DNA of 64,000 nt. Origin: an uncultured Flavobacteriaceae bacterium. GTDB lineage: Bacteria > Bacteroidota > Bacteroidia > Flavobacteriales > Flavobacteriaceae. The position numbers and the translations under genes were made by a program. Shown here in pieces: positions 1-7,993 of the stretch (the first letter of the stretch is position 1; each line of letters opens with the position of its first letter). Below the pieces are notes generated by a model, which worked only from the letters and a program-made list of their open reading frames with translations, searched no databases and had not been told where the DNA came from. The DNA lies in NCBI GenBank assembly GCA_947500445.1, contig CANMSB010000002.1, positions 62,001-126,000 of the forward strand, written 5' to 3'.

Positions 1-2133
1 ATTGGCCAACGCCCCGATTATCGGTGGCAATGACGGCTCTCCCAGCCCGGTAGGGTCGATTCCGTTATCCACAAAAAATGTGGCGATTTCCTTTGGGGCC
101 TGCCGGTGACGGATCAACGAATAGGTATCAAAGTTTTGTTGCTCCGGTTTCCCGTCCTTAAAGGTCAGTTGACTATAGGTAGCATGTCCTATTCCATCGA
201 TAATACCGCCTTCGATCTGATTTTTTGCACTCAATGGGTTTACGACTATTCCGCAATCTACGGCACACCAAACTTTTTTGATGACCGGCGTGTCGCCATC
301 CATCTCGATATCCAATACCTGGGCCACATAGGAGTTATGGCAAAAATAAGCGGACACGCCCCTTGCGGAGCTGCCTTTTACGCCAGGCTTCCAATTCGCT
401 TTTTCCCGCACCAGCTCCAACACCCCTGCATAACGTTTCGCATCGTAATCATTATTCTCAATGGCGCCAACGGGATCTTTCGCGGCCCTTTCCAACAGTT
501 CCAGCCGAAATGCTATAGGATCTTTGCCCGCGAGTTCCGCAACCTCGTCCATAAACGATTGTTCCGCACCGGCAATAAAATTAGATCGCGGAGCCCGCCA
601 GGCACCGGTAGTGACGTTTGATTCGAACGACTGTTTTTCCGCCAAATAATTATCGACGGCACCGGCGGGAAAGCGGTTTTCGAATACCAGATCATCGTTT
701 GTTCCCACACCTTTCACATGCCATGCGATCAATGCCCCATTTTCATCCAAACCCGCTTTGTAATGTACTTTGTACGCCGGCCGATACGTACCCTGGGTCA
801 TATCGTCCTCTCTGCTATACACCAATTTTACGGGAGCGTTCATCTTTTTCGATATTACGGCCGCTTCAACTCCAAAATGACCGTAGAGCCGACGGCCAAA
901 ACCACCGCCCATACGCGTCATCATAATATCGATCTGCTCCACCGGCATTTTCAAGACCGATGCCAGGGTCAATTCTAAAAATTCCGGGGTTTGGATGGGT
1001 CCTTTTAAAATGGCTTTTTCGGCAGTGACATCTGCGAAAAAATTCATCGGCTCCATAGTATTGTGCGCCAGAAAAGGGGCGCTATAGCTGCGTTCGATAA
1101 CTTTTGCGGCCTTTTTGAACGCACTTGCAACATTTCCATCCTCACGGGCGGGCGCCACGCCGTTCAAATTCAATTTTCCGTCCAGGCCATCGTTGTGATC
1201 GCCAGTACTTTCCGCTTGCGACGCTTCTTCCCATTGTACCTCCACCGCTTTTTTGGCTTGCATACATTGCCATGTAGATTCGCCCACTACCGCTACCAAT
1301 TTTGCAATGCCACCACCATCGGACCATTGCTTTTCCACGCCTTCCGGGTATACCTCAATTGGAAATACATCCTTAATACCGGGCATGGCTTTTGCTTTAC
1401 TCGCGTCCATTTCCTTGAACTGCATACCGAACGCGGGCGGATGGATGATCATGGCCGTGAGCATGCCCTCCTCCGCGATGTCCAGTCCGAACAAGGGCTG
1501 GCCCGTAACGATTTTTGGTCCGTCCACATTTTTTTTATCCGTTCCGATAAGGTTAAAATCCGCTGTTTCCTTTAAAGCGACCTCTTCGGGCACTTCGACC
1601 GTTGCGGCCGCTGAGGCCATTTCCCCATACCCTGCCGATCGGTTACTGCCCTCATGGGCAAGTATCCCGTTTTTTGCAACAATTTCGCCCACCGGAACCT
1701 GCCATTGTGCCGCCGCGGCGGTCATCAGCATTTGTTTGGCGGTGGCGCCGGCCATACGCAAGGCCTCCCATCCTTGGCGTATCGATTGGCTTCCTCCTGC
1801 CAACTGTCTTGTAAAAATGGCCGTGTTCAAAGGGGCCTGTTCAATGATTACATCTTTCCAGTCGATATCTAACTCTTCGGCAATGATCATCGGCATGGCC
1901 GTTTTTACATTTTGTCCGATTTCGGGATTTGGCGACATAATGGTAACCAGACCATTATCCGCAATTTTTAAAAAGCCATTGATATTGAACCATTCTTTGG
2001 GTAAATTCTTGATCTGTTCGGGCGAGGGTTTGCAAGAGGCCAGCCAGCTAAAGCCCAAGAGCATTCCGCCCCCGGCAAGGGCCGACCCTTTTAAAAAAGA
2101 GCGTCTGTTGTATGAAGTTTTTACGAGTGTCAT
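1..2133 (-). CDS. Molybdopterin-binding subunit of a two-component molybdenum hydroxylase (IorB-like), 3' end beyond window
   Basis: Catalytic subunit of an aldehyde oxidase/xanthine dehydrogenase-type enzyme of the isoquinoline 1-oxidoreductase class, which hydroxylates a carbon using a Mo-pterin centre. The visible 711 codons start with MTLVKTSYNRRSFLKG, a twin-arginine export motif, followed by a hydrophobic stretch and LASC at about residues 31-34, which could be a lipobox. A molybdenum-pterin loop GGGFGRR lies in the middle, with GAWRAP and FMDEVAELAGKDP further on. The family is usually about 730-750 residues, so little is missing. The ATG at 2131-2133 was chosen because it places the Tat motif at the N-terminus. 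The 2Fe-2S subunit gene lies 116 bp upstream on the same strand, so the two are probably cotranscribed. No FAD subunit is present, which fits the IorAB type. The true substrate cannot be told from sequence. Confidence 0.9.
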   Translation of the reverse strand, partial: MTLVKTSYNRRSFLKGSALAGGGMLLGFSWLASCKPSPEQIKNLPKEWFNINGFLKIADNGLVTIMSPNPEIGQNVKTAMPMIIAEELDIDWKDVIIEQAPLNTAIFTRQLAGGSQSIRQGWEALRMAGATAKQMLMTAAAAQWQVPVGEIVAKNGILAHEGSNRSAGYGEMASAAATVEVPEEVALKETADFNLIGTDKKNVDGPKIVTGQPLFGLDIAEEGMLTAMIIHPPAFGMQFKEMDASKAKAMPGIKDVFPIEVYPEGVEKQWSDGGGIAKLVAVVGESTWQCMQAKKAVEVQWEEASQAESTGDHNDGLDGKLNLNGVAPAREDGNVASAFKKAAKVIERSYSAPFLAHNTMEPMNFFADVTAEKAILKGPIQTPEFLELTLASVLKMPVEQIDIMMTRMGGGFGRRLYGHFGVEAAVISKKMNAPVKLVYSREDDMTQGTYRPAYKVHYKAGLDENGALIAWHVKGVGTNDDLVFENRFPAGAVDNYLAEKQSFESNVTTGAWRAPRSNFIAGAEQSFMDEVAELAGKDPIAFRLELLERAAKDPVGAIENNDYDAKRYAGVLELVREKANWKPGVKGSSARGVSAYFCHNSYVAQVLDIEMDGDTPVIKKVWCAVDCGIVVNPLSAKNQIEGGIIDGIGHATYSQLTFKDGKPEQQNFDTYSLIRHRQAPKEIATFFVDNGIDPTGLGEPSLPPIIGALAN

Positions 2134-2249
2134 TTGGCGTTTTTTTAAAGTTTACTCGATAATCGAGATTTAAAATGCTCCGACGCTTGCGTCGAAATCA
2201 ATATTAATTTTCGTTCTAATGCCTCGTGGGCTTGCCCCGAGGTTATTTA

Positions 2250-2714
2250 CTAGGAATTTTCGGAGGTGGCCGCTCTTTTTATCGCTTTTTTGATTCGGGT
2301 ATAGGTACCACAACGACAGATATTTCCGTTCATGGCGGTCTCTATTTCTTCGTCGGTAGGTTTGGGGTTGCTTTTTAAAAATGCGCTGGCATTCATGATC
2401 TGTCCCGCTTGACAATAACCGCATTGGTATACATCTTCTTCCAACCAGGCCTCTTGTACGGGATGATCTCCATTTTCCGAAAGCCCTTCAATGGTCGTGA
2501 TCTCTTGGTCACCTACGGCGGATATCGGCAATTGGCAGGAACGTACCGCGGTATCCCCTAAATGTACGGTACAAGCGCCACATTGGGCAATACCGCAACC
2601 ATACTTGGTGCCTACCAGTTTTAAATGATCTCGAAGTACCCATAACATTGGTGTGGTGGCATCTACCGCTACGTTTTGGGTCTGTCCGTTTACTGTAATT
2701 TCAAAAGTCGTCAT
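2250..2714 (-). CDS. (2Fe-2S)-binding subunit of molybdenum hydroxylase (IorA-like)
   Basis: Electron-transfer subunit of 154 residues that partners the molybdopterin subunit encoded just downstream. The plant-type 2Fe-2S ligands are visible as C40, C45, C48 and C60 ([12 protein letters not shown]), and the second cluster as C98, C101, C133 and C135 (CGYCQAG and CRCGTY). This is the normal ferredoxin-like plus helical-bundle layout of the small subunit. Unlike the large subunit it has no Tat signal, so it would have to be exported as a complex with its partner, as known for related periplasmic hydroxylases. The start at 2714 gives the usual [10 protein letters not shown] beginning. Confidence 0.93.
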   Translation of the reverse strand: MTTFEITVNGQTQNVAVDATTPMLWVLRDHLKLVGTKYGCGIAQCGACTVHLGDTAVRSCQLPISAVGDQEITTIEGLSENGDHPVQEAWLEEDVYQCGYCQAGQIMNASAFLKSNPKPTDEEIETAMNGNICRCGTYTRIKKAIKRAATSENS

Positions 2715-2897
2715 GCTGGAAATAAAATTGCTGTTCTTGCTGAAATTACAAAATTTTGAGGTCGGTTGGTTGAGTTTAACAAAATAGAATTATCCATGCT
2801 TAACATTTTTATGGTAATGTCCGTTTTGTCCCGCTCCGTTTTAATAATTCCGGGAAAGTTTCAAAAGAAGCATCGATATTGATTAAATTCGTCGGCA

Positions 2898-4118
2898 ATG
2901 AAAAAAGTAAGCGTTATCGAACTCTTTGCCGGAGTGGGCGGGTTTCGTTTGGGCCTGGAGAAAACCGACAAGTACAAGGTGGTTTGGAGCAATCAGTGGG
3001 AGCCCGCGACCAAAAAACAACACGCTTCCATGGTATATGAAGCACGCTTCGGAACAGCGGGACACAGCAATTGTGACATTGCCTCCGTTCCTGTTGCCTC
3101 CATTCCCGATGCCGATATGCTGGTGGGGGGATTTCCCTGTCAAGACTATTCCGTCGCGACCACGCTACAGAACTCCAAAGGTCTTATCGGAAAAAAAGGC
3201 GTGCTGTGGTGGAGCGTACACCGTATCTTATCTGAAAAGAAGAATAGACCAAAATACCTTTTTCTAGAAAATGTCGATCGTCTTTTAAAATCGCCATCGA
3301 CCCAAAGGGGCAGGGATTTTGCCATTATTTTAAAAAGTTTGGAGAACTTGGGGTATGCCGTGGAGTGGCGGGTCATCAACGCGGCCGATTATGGTATGCC
3401 TCAACGGAGAAGGCGGGTATTCATACTCGCATATCACCAAAGTACTTCCTTATACAAAAAACTGAAAGCGCAGCGGCCAAACCAATGGATGCATGACCTT
3501 GGGCCAATGGCAAATGCCTTTCCCATATCGGAAAAAGTAATGGGCGAGCATTCCTTTCCTATTGAAGGCGATTTAGTTTCCCTTTCGGATAGCTTTAATA
3601 GTAGCGAAAAAAAATCGCCATTTGAGAACACCGGCCTATATTTTGAAGGACGCGCACACACCCTAAAATCCATGGCGCAGTATCATGGACCAAAAACAGT
3701 GCTCGAAGATATTTTGGAAGACGGCGAGGTACCCGATGTTTTTTATATCCCCGAAGAAGACATGCCCAAATGGAAATATTTAAAGGGATCGAAAAAAGAA
3801 ATGCGTACCGCGAAAAACGGATTTGCATACCATTATAGTGAAGGCGCAATGGTTTTTCCCGATGCAATGGACAATGCCTCCAGGACCATAATTACCGGAG
3901 AAGGAGGAAGCAGTGCTTCTCGATTCAAACATGTTATCGCGACCGAAAAAGGACTAAGAAGGCTTACTCCCATAGAATTGGAACGTCTGAATATGTTTCC
4001 CGACGACCATACCCTGTTGTCCGGTATACCGGACGCCAAAAGGGCTTTTTTTATGGGAAACGCTTTGGTCGTAGGCGTTGTGGAAAAGCTGGCAATGTCG
4101 CTTTACGAGCAATTTTAA
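2898..4118 (+). CDS. DNA (cytosine-5-)-methyltransferase, orphan
   Basis: Transfers a methyl group from S-adenosylmethionine to C5 of cytosine in a specific DNA site. All core motifs are readable: motif I FAGVGG at residues 10-15 (SAM binding), motif IV GFPCQ with catalytic C81, motif VI ENV at 124-126, motif VIII QRRRR at 169-173, and motif X around FFMGNALV near residue 387. The target-recognition region lies between about residues 190 and 330. Length (406) is normal. No restriction endonuclease gene is adjacent; the nearest nuclease-like candidate is about 2 kb downstream behind the GH5 gene. It may therefore be a solitary regulatory methylase or a remnant of a restriction-modification system. 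The recognition sequence cannot be inferred. Confidence 0.93.
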   Translation: MKKVSVIELFAGVGGFRLGLEKTDKYKVVWSNQWEPATKKQHASMVYEARFGTAGHSNCDIASVPVASIPDADMLVGGFPCQDYSVATTLQNSKGLIGKKGVLWWSVHRILSEKKNRPKYLFLENVDRLLKSPSTQRGRDFAIILKSLENLGYAVEWRVINAADYGMPQRRRRVFILAYHQSTSLYKKLKAQRPNQWMHDLGPMANAFPISEKVMGEHSFPIEGDLVSLSDSFNSSEKKSPFENTGLYFEGRAHTLKSMAQYHGPKTVLEDILEDGEVPDVFYIPEEDMPKWKYLKGSKKEMRTAKNGFAYHYSEGAMVFPDAMDNASRTIITGEGGSSASRFKHVIATEKGLRRLTPIELERLNMFPDDHTLLSGIPDAKRAFFMGNALVVGVVEKLAMSLYEQF

Positions 4119-4171
4119 ACGCTATTAAAATTTGAGTCAATGCACTGATTATAATTACTTTATATTAGAAA

Positions 4172-4188
4172 CAGACCAAGTGGTCGGT
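4172..4188. promoter_or_regulatory. Candidate TetR-type operator, copy 1
   Basis: The site reads CAGACCAAGTGGTCGGT and contains the dyad GACCA-AG-TGGTC. It matches, in opposite orientation and with two differences, a second site at 4274-4290. Paired palindromes of GACC/GGTC half-sites are typical of TetR-family operators. It lies upstream of the GH5 lipoprotein gene. No TetR gene is in the window, so the regulator is unknown and the assignment is inference. Confidence 0.4.
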
Positions 4189-4272
4189 TCGTGTAAATTT
4201 CACTGTTGCCCTCTAAATTGTCACGATAAATTTACCGCATATTACGTATCACACTACTATTTAAAAATCGTC

Positions 4273-4290
4273 GACCGACTACTCGGTCTG
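4273..4290. promoter_or_regulatory. Candidate TetR-type operator, copy 2
   Basis: The site contains the dyad GACCGA-CTAC-TCGGTC (4273-4288) about 85 bp before the GH5 start codon. It is an inverted, near-identical copy of the site at 4172-4188. The pair brackets the only long non-coding stretch before the GH5 gene, so they may control it. Confidence 0.4.
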
Positions 4291-4367
4291 TTGATATCTC
4301 TTTTTAGGAATCCGCTTAAGATGCATCTATATGGCCCGGTGTTTCCGTATATCTTATAAACGGTGTT

Positions 4368-6047
4368 ATGAAACCATTTACATATGCCCTACTCTTGCTA
4401 TTTTTGGTGACCGCCTGCGGGGGTAAAGATGATACGCCTTTTGAAGAGGCCCAACCACGGACACAAACGGATGAGTCTTCGGAACCCGAAAATCCGAACG
4501 GTCAAGAAAATTCCGAAAACCCCTTGCTTCAGTTATCGGGAACCCAACTAGTGGATGCCGATCAAAATCCCATTTATTTACAAGGTGTTGCCTTTTCCAA
4601 CTTTATTTGGGACAACGGGCCGCTGCCTCCCGAGCATCATACCGAAGAAGATTTTAAACGGGTCGCCGATATGGGCATGAACAGCATACGCTTCTACTTA
4701 AACTATACCTACTTTGAGGACGATGCCGACCCCTATACCTACCGCCAAAGCGGTTGGGATTGGTTGGACCAAAACATCGCCTGGGCCAAAAAACACGGTG
4801 TTTATCTTATACTGAACATGCATGCCCCACAAGGAGGCTACCAATCGCAAGGTGAGGGCGACGCCCTTTGGAACGATATGGCCAACCAAGATAGGCTGAT
4901 CGCGCTATGGAAAGCCATTGCCGAACGCTACGCGGATGAAGTTCAAATCGCCGGGTTTGGCCCTTTGAACGAGCCTGTTCCTACAAGGTCGATCACGCAA
5001 TGGAGCGAACTTGCGCAAAAACTTGTAGATGGCATTCGTTCGGTGAACCAACACCACCTTCTTTTTATGGAGAAGGCCATTTATGTAAAAAATGCCGACC
5101 CTGATGCCAACTTTAATTTTCCGGATATCAGCGGAACCAATATCGTTTATGAATTTCATGGTTACGAACCTTTCTTTTATACCCATCAGCTTATGGAATT
5201 TTCCGGTTTAGGGGACGGAGGTACCTATCCCGATGAGGAGAAACTCGAGGTGGCCTACCCTACTTGGTATACCACGTCTTTTGACAATCCACAATTGCCT
5301 GCCAATACCACCCCTTGGCGCTATTTTGAAGGGGTTCCCTTTAAAGTTACCGACACCAACATAAAAATGGCCATTCCGGCACTGGTAGCCAAAAATGTTT
5401 CCGGACGTGTGTATTTTGATGATCTTGTAATATCGGAGTATGATGCCGATGGTGTTTTTATCCGAAACATTTATGAAACGGACCTCAGCGACTCGGACGG
5501 ATGGAGTTATTGGAGCCGCAATCAAAGCGGTACCGCTGGGATATCGACCACGGAAGGGCACAACGATCAAAAAAGCCTTTACATAGAAGGAGCCACCGAC
5601 GACGCCAATTTCAGCAACTATTCGGTACTTTTTGAGACCACACAAAACCATTCCTATCAAATTAGCGGCTGGATGAAAGGAAACAATGTCGCGGTTTCCG
5701 CGGAATGTAAAATACGGCTCGACTATTATACTACCGACGGACCCGTTTATAAAAGAAACAAGGCCTATTTGGAAAGTGTAATCAATGAATTGGATGCTTG
5801 GGCCAAGGCCAAAAACGTGCCCTTGTACATGGGCGAATTCGGTGCGGGATATCCCTGCTTTGAAAACAACAAGGGTGGATTAAATTATGTAAGGGATATG
5901 GTTTCCATTGCCAAGGCGAAAAATATTCATTTTACCTATCACACCTATCATGAGGATAATTTTGGACTTTACCGCGGTTATGGTATTCCCGATCCAACAA
6001 ATGTAAACCAGCCCTTGATCGATTTGTTTACCGAAATTCTAAACTAA
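4368..6047 (+). CDS. Glycoside hydrolase family 5-like lipoprotein with an inserted carbohydrate-binding-like module
   Basis: Predicted surface or periplasmic glycanase of 559 residues. The N-terminus MKPFTYALLLLFLVTACGG is a lipoprotein signal with lipobox LVTAC. A disordered Glu/Pro/Asn-rich linker runs to about residue 52. The TIM-barrel catalytic acid/base is E202 in the GPLNEP motif and the nucleophile is E490 in the GEFGAG motif, both as in clan GH-A. Between them about 290 residues are found, much more than usual. Residues about 310-440 have the look of a beta-sandwich binding module (YFDDLVIS and WSYWSRN motifs), which appears nested in the barrel. The start was chosen for the signal peptide. 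Two candidate operators lie upstream. The substrate (beta-glucan, mannan or other) cannot be decided. Confidence 0.88.
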   Translation: MKPFTYALLLLFLVTACGGKDDTPFEEAQPRTQTDESSEPENPNGQENSENPLLQLSGTQLVDADQNPIYLQGVAFSNFIWDNGPLPPEHHTEEDFKRVADMGMNSIRFYLNYTYFEDDADPYTYRQSGWDWLDQNIAWAKKHGVYLILNMHAPQGGYQSQGEGDALWNDMANQDRLIALWKAIAERYADEVQIAGFGPLNEPVPTRSITQWSELAQKLVDGIRSVNQHHLLFMEKAIYVKNADPDANFNFPDISGTNIVYEFHGYEPFFYTHQLMEFSGLGDGGTYPDEEKLEVAYPTWYTTSFDNPQLPANTTPWRYFEGVPFKVTDTNIKMAIPALVAKNVSGRVYFDDLVISEYDADGVFIRNIYETDLSDSDGWSYWSRNQSGTAGISTTEGHNDQKSLYIEGATDDANFSNYSVLFETTQNHSYQISGWMKGNNVAVSAECKIRLDYYTTDGPVYKRNKAYLESVINELDAWAKAKNVPLYMGEFGAGYPCFENNKGGLNYVRDMVSIAKAKNIHFTYHTYHEDNFGLYRGYGIPDPTNVNQPLIDLFTEILN

Positions 6048-6114
6048 GGCTTCGTTTCGGTACTAAATGTGAACAAAATTTGGAATTTCAATTATTTCTG
6101 CTAGCTTGCTTGTT

Positions 6115-6489
6115 ATGATAGAACTAGATAAATTAGAAAATCAGGCATTTATACAAAAATCGATCAATTATCTAGAAACGAGCGGTTTTGAAGACATCAA
6201 AGCCGATACCGAGGGATACGAAAAACCCAAGTCGTATCTTAGAAAAGAAAGCGGTTCAAAAATAACTCCGGACATTGTAGCCGTTAAAAATGGCAGAAAA
6301 TACTATTTTGACATCAGCTTGAAGTCAGAAAAGCCGCATCTACTAAAGTCGAAATGGCTCTTTTTGGATACGATGAGCCGAATGAATTCCCACCGTTTTC
6401 GTATTATCACCACCAAGGGACATTATAAGTTTACCGATTCGATGTTAGAGGATATCAACCTCTCCAACAAGACGCCCATAAAAATCTAA
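6115..6489 (+). CDS. Small conserved-type protein with a degenerate PD-(D/E)XK-like signature
   Basis: A 124-residue acidic/basic protein with no signal peptide. Residues P52-D53 followed by a beta-hairpin-like stretch and D66-x3-K70 (YYFDISLK) recall the PD-(D/E)XK nuclease core, but the spacing is not canonical, so nuclease activity is only a possibility. I recall similar small proteins of unknown function in other Flavobacteriaceae. The ATG at 6115 is preferred over a TTG at 6106. The stop codon overlaps the stop of the convergent acetyltransferase gene (shared bases 6486-6489), which supports both reading frames as real. Confidence 0.6.
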   Translation: MIELDKLENQAFIQKSINYLETSGFEDIKADTEGYEKPKSYLRKESGSKITPDIVAVKNGRKYYFDISLKSEKPHLLKSKWLFLDTMSRMNSHRFRIITTKGHYKFTDSMLEDINLSNKTPIKI

Positions 6490-6932
6490 CTTCCCCTTTT
6501 TAACATGCCCATGTGTGGGAGTCCGTCTTCCAAATAGGGTACTCCAACCTGTTCAAAACCTAAGGAATTGTAAAATTTTTGAAGGTAGGTCTGTGCGGAA
6601 ACGTGTATGGTCTTTGTTTTAAAATGCGCATCGATAGCGTTAATGGAGGCTATCATGATATCCCTGCCGTAACCGTGCTGTCTTTCCGAATCGGCTACCA
6701 CTACCCTACCGATACTGGACTCCTTAAAATAATCTCCAGCAGCAAAAATTCTGGTATAGGCTACCAAAGTACCATTTTTTGATCCAATGACATGTAAGGC
6801 CTTTTGGTCCTTATCGTCCACATCTTGATAAATACAGGCTTGCTCTACCACGAATACCGCACTGCGCAATCGCAAAATGGCATATAGTTCCATAACGGTA
6901 AGCGCATCGAAAGATTTGACCTGGACTTCCAT
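6486..6932 (-). CDS. GNAT family N-acetyltransferase, ElaA type
   Basis: A 148-residue acetyltransferase of the ElaA subgroup, which transfers acetyl from acetyl-CoA to an unidentified amine. The N-terminal LRSAVFVVEQ segment, the beta4 strand IGRVVVADSERQHGYGRDI (acetyl-CoA pyrophosphate-binding loop) and the C-terminal FYNSLGFEQVG motif are characteristic. Its start lies only 3 nt after the rpiB stop codon, so it is probably translated from an rpiB-led transcript. The 3' end overlaps the convergent small gene by 4 bp. Confidence 0.92.
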   Translation of the reverse strand: MEVQVKSFDALTVMELYAILRLRSAVFVVEQACIYQDVDDKDQKALHVIGSKNGTLVAYTRIFAAGDYFKESSIGRVVVADSERQHGYGRDIMIASINAIDAHFKTKTIHVSAQTYLQKFYNSLGFEQVGVPYLEDGLPHMGMLKRGS

Positions 6933-6935
6933 AAA

Positions 6936-7367
6936 TCAGGTACATGGTATTTTCTCGACCCGTCGTTCGTGTCTTCCTCCCTCAAAATCGGTATTTAAAA
7001 AGGTACGTACCATGTCCAAAGCTTGCGGTAACGAAATGTACCGTGCCGGTAAACTTAGTATATTTGCATCGTTGTGCTCACGTGCCAAGGCAACAATTTC
7101 CTTTGTCCAGCAAAGGGCACAACGTACTTTTTGATGTTTGTTGGCCGTCATGGACGCACCGTTACCGCTACCACAAATAATGATACCGTATGCTACGCTA
7201 CCTTCCGAGACCATTTTCGCTACAGGATGCACAAAATCGGGATAATCTACGCTGTCGGTACCATCGGTACCATGGTTGACGACGGAAATGTCCATGGATT
7301 TCAATAGTCCTACGATAGCAAGTTTATATTCGGTACCCGCATGGTCGTTTCCAATCGCTATTTTCAT
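6936..7367 (-). CDS. rpiB: Ribose 5-phosphate isomerase B
   Basis: Interconverts ribose 5-phosphate and ribulose 5-phosphate in the non-oxidative pentose phosphate pathway. The 143-residue length and the motifs are those of the RpiB/LacAB family: D8-H9 in GNDHAG (phosphate and ring opening), C65 in CGSGNG (catalytic base), and the C-terminal GGRHERRVEKI. The gene heads a two-gene unit with the acetyltransferase and is transcribed away from rnr, leaving a long AT-rich gap upstream. Confidence 0.96.
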   Translation of the reverse strand: MKIAIGNDHAGTEYKLAIVGLLKSMDISVVNHGTDGTDSVDYPDFVHPVAKMVSEGSVAYGIIICGSGNGASMTANKHQKVRCALCWTKEIVALAREHNDANILSLPARYISLPQALDMVRTFLNTDFEGGRHERRVEKIPCT

Positions 7368-7993
7368 CTTTACGTGTTTAACGTTTGCCGTAAAAATACA
7401 AATTGTTGTTTATAACCACCGGCTCACATCAAAAAGTAGTACGTTCACAACATATTTTATAAACTGTAAAAAAAACATCGTTAATTAGTGGTCTGAAGAA
7501 TACCCATAAGTTGTTCATAACACAACATAAAAAAGTAACTTTCCTTTTTGGTAATTCGATAAATTTCTTGCTTTACAAAATCCAAAGTGAAAAAAAGAAT
7601 TATGTTTTTAGAACTTGATATCAACATATCAAAAAGAGAATACCTTTAAGTTAACATAGTATTTACAATTACTTATCAAAAAAAAATGTTGATACACACT
7701 ATCAACCAACAGTGATAATAGTTTCAAAACACTCATTTTCAACTTACTTTTGTAAAATATCCTGTGAATAAGTCTTAACATCTGTTATAGACAAGTCTTC
7801 GACCATTTTTTTATCAGAACTATCAACACCCCATCATAATCACCAAAATTTATTTAAAATTTAAAAGAAAAAAAGAATTGATATACTAGTTGTTGATAAC
7901 TGTCTTTGCACCTCATAAAACGAGCATGAAAAGACCGTTACCAATGGCTAAAGATTATAATTCGTAATTTTCGAATCAAATTAACTAGAATAC
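7368..7993. other. AT-rich divergent intergenic region, candidate oriC
   Basis: This 626-bp gap has no convincing reading frame. It holds four perfect copies of TATCAACA or its complement (7619-7626, 7687-7694, 7821-7828, 7891-7898), a seven-of-eight copy (7700-7707), and a perfect DnaA box TTATTCACA on the minus strand (7763-7771). TTATCAACA is one mismatch from the DnaA consensus TTATNCACA. Tracts made almost only of A and T (for example 7843-7880) could serve as an unwinding element. A TACTTTTG element at 7745-7752 may also be a -7 box for rnr. Two parS-like sites lie about 35 kb away. Function is inferred, not shown. Confidence 0.45.

Noticed and set aside
65-73. Perfect DnaA box TTATCCACA
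   Set aside because: It is a single copy inside the coding sequence of the molybdenum hydroxylase, with no cluster around it. It reads as normal codons.
1253-2173. Long plus-strand reading frame of 306 codons
   Set aside because: It is antisense to the hydroxylase gene, has atypical composition, and shows no family signature; the minus-strand product has all motifs.
4132-4359. 75-codon frame before the GH5 gene
   Set aside because: It begins beside the methylase stop, has no homology that I recognise, and covers both operator-like palindromes, so it is probably non-coding.
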